Origin: Clostridiales bacterium
GTDB lineage: Bacteria > Bacillota > Clostridia > Christensenellales > Pumilibacteraceae
Length of the DNA stretch: 64,000 nt
Assembly: GCA_022508365.1 (NCBI GenBank)
Contig: JAFLVH010000001.1
Span: forward strand, 1 to 64,000
Direction of reading: 5' to 3'
The translations under genes were made by a program, and so were the position numbers. Under the pieces are notes generated by a model. It made no database searches. It was not told the DNA's origin and worked only from the letters and a program-made list of their open reading frames with translations. Positions 7,794 to 15,634 of this stretch are shown piece after piece (the stretch's first letter is position 1; each line of letters starts with the position of its first letter).

Positions 7794-8792
7794 TTACACC
7801 TCCGAAGATAGGTTGTTATTGTATTTTGCCATAGCATTATTCAAGTTGTCTTTTATCTTGTCGCGCAGGGTCGCGGGCGTGATTATCTCCACGGAATTGA
7901 GATATTGCATAGCCCAGTATTCCATTGCGGCGGGGCTGACGTTTACCGAAACTTTAAACCTGCCGTCCGCCTTTTTAATTACCGCGTTGTCGCCGAACCA
8001 GTCCACCACCTGGTCAATCACGGCCTCCTCCGCAAAAAACTCCACGCGCTCTATCTTGTCCGAAAACATATACGGAAAAGCGGAGGCGAGGCGGCGGTAG
8101 TCTATTCCCTTTTCGTAGCCCTCTACCGACCTTAACGGCGTGACAAGCTCATCGGTGATTTGCATATCGGTGATTTTGTCGAGGCGGTAATAGCCTACGT
8201 TTTTCCATTTTTCGTTGTACGCCATAAGGTAGTAGCGCTGATTGTGCAAAATCATCTGGTAAGGGCTGACGCGGTGAGACGACGTTACGTGCAGCTTTTT
8301 GTCCGCGCCGAACTTGTTGTAAGAAAATGTTATTTGCTTAGCGCCTTCTATCGCCTCGTCCACTATGGATATGTTAAGAAAAAACTGGCAGTTGTCCGAC
8401 TTGCTCCACTGGTCGACCGAATACACGTTGTTAACGTGCGCGCGGAAGTGTTCGCTGGAAAGCTTGCACAGCTTGTCGATGAGCATCTTGGAATGATTTG
8501 CCGTTATGTACTTGCTTGCGAGTACGCCGTCCACAAGCAGGCGCAGCTCGGAATCGTCAAACTCACGGTAGGCAAGATAGCTGCCGCGTTTATTCGATTC
8601 TATTTCCACCCCTGCCTCTTTAAGATAGGAGACGTTACGCCCCACCGCCTTACGTTCAAGCTCTATGCCGAACTTCTGCGAAAGGTAGTACTGAATCTTG
8701 TCCTGCGTCAAAGGATGATCGTAGTCGCTGTACCGCTGAAAGATCTGATAAATGCGCAGCAGCGCGTTCTTTTTAGGTTCGATATTGCTCAT
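7794..8792 (-). CDS. WYL-domain transcriptional regulator
   Basis: The 332-residue protein has an N-terminal winged HTH (about residues 8-70, LLRIYQIFQRYSDYDHPLTQDKIQ) followed by a WYL domain. The latter contains HRVSPYQMILHNQRYYLMAYNEKWKNVGYYRLDKI, the Sm-fold ligand-binding core. The C-terminal part matches the WYL C-terminal extension. WYL proteins sense nucleic acids or other ligands and often control defence or DNA-damage genes. It starts at ATG 8792 after GGAG and lies 43 bases after the VWA gene stop, in the same orientation. It may autoregulate the operon through the palindrome at 14581-14602; this is inference. Confidence 0.88.
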   Translation of the reverse strand: MSNIEPKKNALLRIYQIFQRYSDYDHPLTQDKIQYYLSQKFGIELERKAVGRNVSYLKEAGVEIESNKRGSYLAYREFDDSELRLLVDGVLASKYITANHSKMLIDKLCKLSSEHFRAHVNNVYSVDQWSKSDNCQFFLNISIVDEAIEGAKQITFSYNKFGADKKLHVTSSHRVSPYQMILHNQRYYLMAYNEKWKNVGYYRLDKITDMQITDELVTPLRSVEGYEKGIDYRRLASAFPYMFSDKIERVEFFAEEAVIDQVVDWFGDNAVIKKADGRFKVSVNVSPAAMEYWAMQYLNSVEIITPATLRDKIKDNLNNAMAKYNNNLSSEV

Positions 8793-8815
8793 GATATTTC
8801 TCCTTTTTATATTTC

Positions 8816-8850
8816 TAACTCTGAACTCTTAACTCTTAACTCTGAACTGT
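8816..8850. repeat. Heptamer tandem repeat (KAACTCT), five units
   Basis: Five 7-base units read TAACTCT, GAACTCT, TAACTCT, TAACTCT, GAACTGT. The array includes the stop codon and the last codons (VQS) of the VWA gene, so it has been recruited into the reading frame. Related arrays occur at 15607, 21825 and 61493. Confidence 0.8.
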
Positions 8851-10131
8851 TATCCTCGTCACCTTGCCCCAGGGCGGCGTATTGATTTGGTTATTTATTA
8901 TCCACAAAACAGGTATTCCGCCCGCTTTTTCTTCCGGCGGAAAGGGCGCGTAGCCGTCGGTAAGTATGATTATGCTGACGGGCGGCTCGTCCATAAACTT
9001 AAACACGTAATCGAAGATGATATCAAAGTTGGTGCCTCCGCCGCCGACAGGCTTTATAATCTTAAATTCTTCCTCGTTCTCGAAGGGCTGCGGCTCGATA
9101 ATTGCGGCGTCGAAAAAGCCGAGCATGCCCTTTAGCTTTCCGCCAAATTGGTCGATTGCACCCTTGACCTCGGAGTAAGCCGCCGTAATCATGCTGTCCG
9201 ACATAGACCCGGACGTGTCTATCATGAACAGAATGTTTTCCACCGTCTCGTCTTTTTCGTTGAAGTCGGGCAAAAAGAATGGCCCGTCAAACCTTCTGTC
9301 CGGCGGCGTAAACGAATAATCGACCACCTCCTCCTGAACAAAATCGTTTAGCACGGTGCGCCAATCGGTCTGCGGCTTTGTCAGCTCGTTCAATAACCGC
9401 TTAGCAAAGGCGGGCAGCATTCCGCGCGTGTTGGACGGGTCGCGTATCTCTATCGCCTTGCACGCGTCGGAAAACCGCTTCACCCACACGTCGGAAAGCG
9501 CTTCGTCCTGCGCCGTGCCCCACCTGCTGTGATCGTCCCATGTTTTGCCCGCGCCGTCACCGTTGCCGCGGCCTTTGCCTCTGTCCCCGTCACCGCTTCC
9601 TTTGCCGCCGTCACCGCTGCCGCCTATTTTACCCTTTCCGCCGCCGCTTCCGGGTCCTTTATTGCCGGAGCCTGACGCAGACGGAAACATATCGTAGACC
9701 TGCGTTGCGGTGTAAAGGTGCCCCTCCTTGCCGTCTGGCGCAACATGCATGAGCGCGCCGTATTTCTTTATGGTTATGCTGTCTAAGTCCATGTCGTTCG
9801 ACAGCAGGATATTGGAGTTGACCACTATGTCGCACGCAATGTTAAACAGCTCCGGGTCGCGCTCCTCGCGCCTTAAGCAGTGCTGCAGCACCACGTGCAG
9901 GATTTCGTGCATCATCACAAAGTCGAGCTCCTTATCGCTTAGCTCGTCCAAGAACTTTGGGCAAAAGTAAATCTTGTTGCCGTCGGTTGCGGCGGTGTCC
10001 AGCCCTTCGTCCAGCGCGTATATCATGTGCATTAATAGCAGGCCGTAAAAGCCGTTGTTACACAGGATGCGCATTCTCGACAGCAGCAGCCGCCTTATAT
10101 AGCCTTGTATTTTTTCGTCAGACAGAGCCAT
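8836..10131 (-). CDS. DUF2201 metallopeptidase-like / VWA protein
   Basis: The 431-residue protein has the two parts of the DUF2201 family. The N-terminal putative metallopeptidase contains HEILH (HExxH, about residues 95-99). The C-terminal VWA-like domain has FMIDTSGSMSDS, a complete DxSxS metal-ion-dependent adhesion site. A Gly/Ser/Asp/Lys-rich linker (about 150-195) separates them. Proteins of this type pair with MoxR-type AAA+ ATPases, and here the MoxR gene overlaps this one by 14 bases upstream. A GGGAG site lies 8 bases before ATG 10131. The last codons are made by a heptamer repeat. It probably acts as the substrate-handling partner of the ATPase; catalysis by the HExxH site is not proven. 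Confidence 0.86.
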   Translation of the reverse strand: MALSDEKIQGYIRRLLLSRMRILCNNGFYGLLLMHMIYALDEGLDTAATDGNKIYFCPKFLDELSDKELDFVMMHEILHVVLQHCLRREERDPELFNIACDIVVNSNILLSNDMDLDSITIKKYGALMHVAPDGKEGHLYTATQVYDMFPSASGSGNKGPGSGGGKGKIGGSGDGGKGSGDGDRGKGRGNGDGAGKTWDDHSRWGTAQDEALSDVWVKRFSDACKAIEIRDPSNTRGMLPAFAKRLLNELTKPQTDWRTVLNDFVQEEVVDYSFTPPDRRFDGPFFLPDFNEKDETVENILFMIDTSGSMSDSMITAAYSEVKGAIDQFGGKLKGMLGFFDAAIIEPQPFENEEEFKIIKPVGGGGTNFDIIFDYVFKFMDEPPVSIIILTDGYAPFPPEEKAGGIPVLWIINNQINTPPWGKVTRITVQS

Positions 10132-11230
10132 TTAGCAAGCTCCCTTTTTGCTGCAACCACTTGGCAAATTCGGGGACGCGCATCAGCTTTTCCTTATAGC
10201 CTTTTTCTATGTACATATAGTCCTTTATCAAGACGACGGAAAAGTCGGCGGGTATGCCGCCCGAGTATCTTATGGAATTGGCTATGCGGTTCATGTCGTT
10301 TCTATGCTCGCGCGCGTACACCGTCATGGAAGAAACAAGCGCGTACATGGCGTCCGTGTTTTTGGGCACGGGCGGGTTTTTGCCGTCGAATATATCCTCT
10401 ATGCTCGGCAGCTCGTTGTACACCTTTGCCCAGGTGCGAAACTCCACCGCAACGCCTGTGCCGACAAGTCCGGCTATCAAAGGGTACGCCTCGTTTATAT
10501 CGTCGTCCACGTGGTTTAGGATGTTGCTCACCATCTCCCAGGCGCGCGGCGTGGCAAAGGCGAGGTCGTTGGACGCGGCGTCAAAGCACATAAGATAATT
10601 CTGACGGAAGGACAAAAAGCCCAAAACCTTTTCGTTTATGCCGGACGATATCGCCCACTTCTTCCAGGACGTAAAGCTGCCCTCTATCTCTATGTGCATA
10701 AGACGGTTGCTCAGCGCCTTGGGCATGCGGTACGCCACCGACTTGTCGGTGGTCCTGTTGCCGGCGGCAATCACTATGCAGTTTTCGGGCAACCTATGCT
10801 CGCCCACAACGCGGTCGAGCGTTATCTGGTAGGCGGCGGCCTGGACGGACTGCGGCGCGGCGGTTATCTCGTCGAGGAACAGAATGTTGACTACGTCCTC
10901 GCCTTCGTCCATATCGAGTATTTGCGGCTTGAGCCACACGGCAAGCTTTTTATCCGCGCTGGCGGTGGGGATGCCGCGAAGGTCTATCGGGTTAAACAAC
11001 AAAAGCCGCATGTCGGTGACAGCGACGCGTTTGCCTATGCCCTCTATCTCCTTGGCTATCTGCCTGACCGCCTGCGATTTACCCACGCCGGGCGGACCCC
11101 ACAGCATGACGGAGGGCACGGTCTTTACGGGCAGACCCTTTTTTATTACGGCGCAGTACGCCTTGGACAGCTTGTCCACCGCCTTTTCCACGGACATGGA
11201 CGGAACGTCGCTTAGTTTTATTTCGCTCAT
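10118..11230 (-). CDS. MoxR-type AAA+ ATPase
   Basis: The 370-residue protein has Walker A GPPGVGKS (about residues 46-53), Walker B ILFLDEI, a sensor-1 region (IVIAAGNR) and the arginine-finger region SNRLMHIE. This is the AAA_5/MoxR arrangement. MoxR ATPases act as chaperone-like remodelers with VWA partners, and the DUF2201 VWA gene overlaps its 3' end. Its ATG overlaps the helicase stop as TAATG, so the three proteins are made in coupled fashion, which favours a shared complex. It differs from the second MoxR in the window (47345-48469) in sequence and company. Confidence 0.9.
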   Translation of the reverse strand: MSEIKLSDVPSMSVEKAVDKLSKAYCAVIKKGLPVKTVPSVMLWGPPGVGKSQAVRQIAKEIEGIGKRVAVTDMRLLLFNPIDLRGIPTASADKKLAVWLKPQILDMDEGEDVVNILFLDEITAAPQSVQAAAYQITLDRVVGEHRLPENCIVIAAGNRTTDKSVAYRMPKALSNRLMHIEIEGSFTSWKKWAISSGINEKVLGFLSFRQNYLMCFDAASNDLAFATPRAWEMVSNILNHVDDDINEAYPLIAGLVGTGVAVEFRTWAKVYNELPSIEDIFDGKNPPVPKNTDAMYALVSSMTVYAREHRNDMNRIANSIRYSGGIPADFSVVLIKDYMYIEKGYKEKLMRVPEFAKWLQQKGSLLNGSV

Positions 11231-14200
11231 TATTTAGCTCCTAACTTTTTATCTATCTCTGCAAGCTTGTTTTTGCAAGCCTCTATTTTTTCCGAATAGC
11301 CGTCGCTATTTGCGAGGAATGCGCGCATTTCTCTTTCCTCGTTTTTCAGCCCGGCAAGCTCGCCTATCAGCTTTTCCAAATGCTCGTCGAGACCGTTAAG
11401 ATAATTGTCTATTCGCTGCAGGTTGCCTATCTCGGTGTCGCCGAGCTCAACGTAATATCTGCCCCTGCGCTGCAGGTATACGTACGGCGTTTTAAGCACC
11501 ATGTTGGCAGGGAGTACGATATCAAATCCCCTATACCAAGTAAGCGTGCGCTCGGCAGGCTCCAATATATTGCGGTTGACCTCACGGGTAATCAGCTCGC
11601 GCAAGAGCTTTCGCTTTTCGCCCTCCGCCTTTTTCTGCTTGTTGTCCTCGGGCTCGGGATTGGCGTTTTTCCACTCGGCATAGAACTTGGCGTCGGCGCG
11701 GCAACTGTCTATAAGCGATTGCTGATACTCCTTTTTGCCCGGCATTTCCATAAGCAGCTTTTCAAGGTGAATGCGCGTGTCCACAAGCCTGCGCTGCAAC
11801 GTAAGATAGCGCGTAAGCTCGTTGGCGGTTTCCACGCGCTCCTTTACAAGCGGATTGCCGACGGCAAGCGCCTTGACCTCGGCGTAGTCCAGCACGGTGT
11901 CGCTTATGTCGCCGCCGCTGCGCTCGGCGAAGGAGCCGGACAAGAGATCCGCGATAAACCGCGCCTTGGTCTCGAGCAACTGCCAGGAATACGCGTCAAA
12001 GCTGCCCTCGGTTATGTAGCGGAAAATCTTCACCTTTTTGTTTAGGTTGCCCTGACGGAGTATTCTGCCCTCGCGCTGTGTCATGTCGGCAGGCCGCCAC
12101 GGCACGTCGAGGTGGTGTAACGCTATAAGCCTGTCCTGAACGTTGACGCCGAGGCCCAGCTTAAATGTGGAGCCTATCAAAATTCTTATCTCGCCCTTTC
12201 GCACCTTGCCAAACAGCTTTTCGCGCTTTGTCTCGGTGGTCGCGTCGTGAATGTATGCGATTTGCTCCTCCGGAATGCGCTGCGCAATAAGAAGGCGCTT
12301 CAGCTCGTCGTACATGTTAAAGCCGACCTTGGGCGTTGAAATGTCGCAGAATATCAGCTGTGCGCTTTTGTCCGCGACAGTCCTGAAATATATGTCCGAC
12401 ACGTTGTTTGCGCATTGCGCCACCTTTGACTGATAGGTAAAGTACGCCGCCGTGTCGACAAGCCGTAGGTCGAGCGCCGCCTTTCGCCCGTCCGTAGTTA
12501 TCTTTAGCATGTTGTCCTCTTTGGGACTTACCCTGCCGTGCCGCACCGTGTCCGCACGCTCGGAAATGTTCTTTAGATATTGCTCAAAGTCGAAGGTGCG
12601 TGCGATAAGCGCGTCGTCTCTGCCGTCCACTTCGGGCACGCCGTCGCTTGCGTCCACCTGGTGAAAATCCGCTATGGAACTAAGCAAAGTAGTCAGCTCC
12701 GGCAGGTTGTGGAACTTGGAAAAGCGTGTCGCAAGTCTATAGCTGTTGGTGTCGACGTCTATCTCGAATTCGGTCACGCGCTCGGCAAACATTCCCACCC
12801 AGCTGTCAAAGTTTTGCAGATCCATAAGCGCCAGCTCGCCGCTTTGCAGGTACTGCTGAATGACAAACGCGTCGGTGACGGAATTGGTTATGGGCGTGCC
12901 TGTGGCAAACACCACGCCGCCGCCGTTGTTGTTCCTTTGCACCGTGCGCACCTTGTCCAGCATGTCCTTGCACTTTTTGGAGCCCGACGTGCTTATGCCC
13001 AGCACGTTGGTCACTTTGGTGTCGACGGGCACGTTTTTAAAGTTGTGCGCCTCGTCTACAAACAGCCGCGTAATGCCCAGCTCGTCAAAGTGAATGGTGC
13101 CGTCCACCGCGTTCTCTTCCGTATGCAGCTCGTAAATAGCTTTTTGTATGGCCTCCTTTTTTCTTTCGAGGGTGGCGGTCGCCTTTTTCTTGTTTTTAAA
13201 CTGCTCTTCCAGTTGCGCGCGCTGCTCCCTCAGCTTTTTTATATGATACGCCTTGGACAGGTGGATTTGCTCGAAGCAGCTGTACGCCATGATTATTCCG
13301 TCAAAGCTTTCGTCGCGAATTTTCCTTAGCACGTCCCCTCTTTTTTCTTTGGAGAAGCGCTTGGGCTCCACGATAAGCAGCTTGGCGTTAGGGTACATTT
13401 CGTTGAAAATCGCCTTCCACTGCCCGACTATGTTGTTGGGCACCACGTACAAGTTTTTCGAGGAAAGCCCCATGCGCTGCAGCTCCATGCCGGCGGCAAT
13501 CATAACGTATGTCTTGCCCGATCCCACGTCGTGCGCGAGAAGCGTGTTCGGCGTAAACAGTATGCGCGCAACCGCGTCCTTTTGGTAAGGAAAGAGCCGC
13601 ACGGAATCGGACATTGTGGGAAACTCGAGAAAGCCTCCGTCAAATATCCTGCGGCGTACGCAGCTGAAGTTGTTTTCAAATATCATCTCCAGCCGCTCTT
13701 TTCTTGCGGGGTTGCGCCACACCCACCGCTGAAAGTCCTTTATCATCTTGTCCTGTTTTTCCAGCGCCTCTATCGTGTCGGTGCGGTTTACCACGCGCTT
13801 TACGCCCGACTTGGTCAGCGTGCTTACGCGCTCGTCAGTGACGGCGACCGTGCGCATGTTAAGCGTTTTTTCCAGAATGTCCAGCGCGGACAGGCGCGGC
13901 GTGCCGTACGTGCTTTCCGCGCGCACACGGTGCCTTAGCCGCGACTTAAACGGAATCTCCCAAGATCCGGTAAGCTCGTCGTGCTTGGTGCCGGTGTACG
14001 CCAGTCCGCGCATATTCAGCATGTATGTGATAAACTCGTCTATTACGTCGGTAGGCACCCAGGGCGAGCCCAGCGTTATGTAAATATCCTTGGTGGGCAC
14101 CGCGTCGGGCAGCACCCTTTTTATAGCCGCGATGTTATCGGCAAACCTGCCGCGAAAAGCATTGTTGGCTGCCTCGGCGGATCTCAACTTGCGAATGAGA

Positions 14201-14538
14201 TTGCCCGACAAATACTCGTCGGAGGTCTCCCAACCCTTGTAGAAGCACTCGTTCCAAGTGTCGGGGTTTTGGTAGATAGACCCCTTCAGTGCGGAAATCA
14301 CAGTCTTAAAGTCGGTGCCCGTGACGGCGGCAATATATTCTATATCCACCTTGCCGAGTGTGGTAAGGCTCATAATAAGCGCGTCGGGAATGCTGTCTGT
14401 GTGAACGCCTTGAGCGCGCTTGTCGGAAGCAAACGCGTTTTCCCAAGTGAGCGGCAAATCGATACTGGTCGGAACGCTCGGCTCCGACATGGCATAATCG
14501 AATATGGATATTTGCTCGCTTGCGTTATTCTGCTTCAC
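11230..14538 (-). CDS. SNF2-like superfamily 2 helicase of the mobile-element type
   Basis: From the GTG at 14538 the protein has 1102 residues. The ORF track uses ATG 14601, but that codon lies in the palindrome at the transcription start; the GTG has GGGGAGG just before it. Motifs, counted from GTG: Walker A DVGSGKT (about 337), DEAH in FVDEAHNFKN (about 495), ATGTPITNS (motif III), and a helicase-C domain with GLGVNVQDR and QREGRILRQGN. The N-terminal 300 residues and overall build resemble the helicase part of the very large helicase/methylase proteins of integrative conjugative elements. No methylase, ART or relaxase domain is present. A charged coiled-coil segment fills the C-terminal 250 residues. 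It heads the operon with MoxR and VWA genes, an unusual partnership. Confidence 0.87.
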   Translation of the reverse strand: MKQNNASEQISIFDYAMSEPSVPTSIDLPLTWENAFASDKRAQGVHTDSIPDALIMSLTTLGKVDIEYIAAVTGTDFKTVISALKGSIYQNPDTWNECFYKGWETSDEYLSGNLIRKLRSAEAANNAFRGRFADNIAAIKRVLPDAVPTKDIYITLGSPWVPTDVIDEFITYMLNMRGLAYTGTKHDELTGSWEIPFKSRLRHRVRAESTYGTPRLSALDILEKTLNMRTVAVTDERVSTLTKSGVKRVVNRTDTIEALEKQDKMIKDFQRWVWRNPARKERLEMIFENNFSCVRRRIFDGGFLEFPTMSDSVRLFPYQKDAVARILFTPNTLLAHDVGSGKTYVMIAAGMELQRMGLSSKNLYVVPNNIVGQWKAIFNEMYPNAKLLIVEPKRFSKEKRGDVLRKIRDESFDGIIMAYSCFEQIHLSKAYHIKKLREQRAQLEEQFKNKKKATATLERKKEAIQKAIYELHTEENAVDGTIHFDELGITRLFVDEAHNFKNVPVDTKVTNVLGISTSGSKKCKDMLDKVRTVQRNNNGGGVVFATGTPITNSVTDAFVIQQYLQSGELALMDLQNFDSWVGMFAERVTEFEIDVDTNSYRLATRFSKFHNLPELTTLLSSIADFHQVDASDGVPEVDGRDDALIARTFDFEQYLKNISERADTVRHGRVSPKEDNMLKITTDGRKAALDLRLVDTAAYFTYQSKVAQCANNVSDIYFRTVADKSAQLIFCDISTPKVGFNMYDELKRLLIAQRIPEEQIAYIHDATTETKREKLFGKVRKGEIRILIGSTFKLGLGVNVQDRLIALHHLDVPWRPADMTQREGRILRQGNLNKKVKIFRYITEGSFDAYSWQLLETKARFIADLLSGSFAERSGGDISDTVLDYAEVKALAVGNPLVKERVETANELTRYLTLQRRLVDTRIHLEKLLMEMPGKKEYQQSLIDSCRADAKFYAEWKNANPEPEDNKQKKAEGEKRKLLRELITREVNRNILEPAERTLTWYRGFDIVLPANMVLKTPYVYLQRRGRYYVELGDTEIGNLQRIDNYLNGLDEHLEKLIGELAGLKNEEREMRAFLANSDGYSEKIEACKNKLAEIDKKLGAK

Positions 14539-14580
14539 AGCCCCCTCCCCAAAAAGATTATAGGTAATTATACCGCAACA

Positions 14581-14602
14581 TATGTACCGAATTTGGTACA
14601 TA
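14581..14602. promoter_or_regulatory. Operator-like palindrome at the helicase operon start
   Basis: TATGTACC and GGTACATA are perfect 8-base arms around GAATTT. With the -10 box at 14612-14607, transcription should begin near 14600, so a bound protein would cover positions about +1 to +20. The WYL protein of the same operon is the obvious candidate binder. Confidence 0.65.
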
Positions 14603-14606
14603 AGTA

Positions 14607-14615
14607 ATTATATCA
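14607..14615 (-). promoter_or_regulatory. Extended -10 promoter of the helicase operon
   Basis: TGATATAAT reads on the minus strand (TGA at 14615-14613, TATAAT at 14612-14607). No good -35 box is visible at the usual distance, as allowed for extended -10 promoters or activated ones. Confidence 0.6.
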
Positions 14616-14689
14616 CCAAAAAAGAAAAACGGCGTATGTTTTTAATTTTCTAATCAAATTTTAATCTTTCTGTGTTTTTGGATTTGCTC

Positions 14690-14718
14690 TTGCTTTTTCT
14701 GCGGAGATTTAATATAAT
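14690..14718 (+). promoter_or_regulatory. Promoter of the intracellular LRR_5 gene
   Basis: TTGCTT (14690-14695), a 17-base spacer and TATAAT (14713-14718). Expected start near 14725 excludes the track's ATG at 14672. Confidence 0.72.
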
Positions 14719-14746
14719 ACAACTATTAATAAAGGGCAGAGAAATT

Positions 14747-15535
14747 ATGAAAGACCGACCGGAATTTGAAATAGCGGATTTATACGACCTAAAGCTTGAA
14801 CGGTTTTATACTATCAAGGCGTATCACGAGGAAATGGGCGACTGGGAGGACGGCGACAGCGAGGAGGCAAAAGCATACTTTAAATCGCTTATGGGCGAGC
14901 TTAAGCGCGGCGAGGAATCCATTCTCGTAAAGTACAACGGAAACGGCGAGCAGGCGGTAATCCCCGACGGCGTCACGGGAATAAAAAAGTTTGCGTTTGC
15001 AAACAACACGGCGTTAAAAAGCGTAGTCATGCCGGAAAGTTTGACTCGCGTGTTTAACGCCGCATTTTGCGATTGCACGGCGTTAGAGGAAATAAAGTTC
15101 GGAAGCAATCTTTACGGCGTGGGCGAGTACGCGTTTAAAGGGACGGCGCTAAAAAACGTCACTCTGCCGCACAGCGTGCGCGTAATGGACAGAGGCGTGT
15201 TTTACGGCTGTCACGCACTGGAAACCGTCGACCTCGGCGGAAATATCGAGCTTATTCCTACGGAGCTGTTTACAAACTGCACGGCATTAAAGCGCATTAT
15301 CATCCCGAGGAGCGCGAAGTACGTAGGCGCAAACGCGTTTTTCGGCTGTACGGCGCTTGAAGAAGTATATATCCCCTCCACCGTCATTATGGACGAGCAT
15401 ATCGACCCGTTTGACAGGTGCAAAAAGTCCTTGCGCATTTACATAGAAAAACGCAAGGACGGAAGCCACGAAAAGCTCGCGGAAAAGTTTAAAAGATTTA
15501 AAGTAGAATTCGTTGAACAGAATGTCTGCGATTAA
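14747..15535 (+). CDS. BspA-like LRR_5 protein without signal peptide
   Basis: The promoter at 14690-14718 lies downstream of the track's ATG 14672, so ATG 14747 is used, giving 262 residues. Residues about 65-230 are 23-residue LRR_5 (BspA/TpLRR) repeats of the type 'CTALEEIKFGSNLYGVGEYAFKG'. The first 60 residues are acidic and lack repeats; the last 30 are Lys-rich. No signal peptide, lipobox or anchor is present, so unlike the other LRR_5 proteins here it should be cytoplasmic. It is divergent from the helicase operon, sharing a 200-base intergenic region, and is followed by its own terminator. Function unknown; protein binding is the likely role of the repeats. Confidence 0.82.
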   Translation: MKDRPEFEIADLYDLKLERFYTIKAYHEEMGDWEDGDSEEAKAYFKSLMGELKRGEESILVKYNGNGEQAVIPDGVTGIKKFAFANNTALKSVVMPESLTRVFNAAFCDCTALEEIKFGSNLYGVGEYAFKGTALKNVTLPHSVRVMDRGVFYGCHALETVDLGGNIELIPTELFTNCTALKRIIIPRSAKYVGANAFFGCTALEEVYIPSTVIMDEHIDPFDRCKKSLRIYIEKRKDGSHEKLAEKFKRFKVEFVEQNVCD

Positions 15536-15568
15536 AAAACGGCGCACATAATTGTGCGTCGTTTTCTG
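15536..15568 (+). terminator. Terminator after the intracellular LRR_5 gene
   Basis: Arms AAAACGGCGCAC (15536-15547) and GTGCGTCGTTTT (15554-15565) pair with one G-U. They lie directly after the stop codon and also serve as a terminator on the opposite strand. Confidence 0.82.
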
Positions 15569-15606
15569 TAAGTATCGCTATATATCTTAGCGGCGGCTCG
15601 CCGCCC

Positions 15607-15634
15607 TAATTCCTAATTCCGAATTCCGAATTAA
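15607..15634. repeat. Heptamer tandem repeat (KAATTCC), four units
   Basis: Units TAATTCC, TAATTCC, GAATTCC, GAATTAA sit immediately after the minus-strand stop at 15635. They differ from the 8816 array only by transitions (KAAYTCY). A GGCGGC-TC-GCCGCC hairpin lies next to it at 15590-15605. Confidence 0.78.

Noticed and set aside
10118-14538. Integrative conjugative element
   Set aside because: Only the helicase resembles one; no relaxase, integrase, type IV secretion gene or attachment site was found.
14539-14601. ATG 14601 as helicase start
   Set aside because: It lies in the palindrome at the inferred transcription start and has no ribosome binding site; GTG 14538 has one.
15590-15605. 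Strong terminator of the Cys/LRR lipoprotein gene
   Set aside because: A GC-rich GGCGGC hairpin exists but lacks a following T-run on the minus strand.
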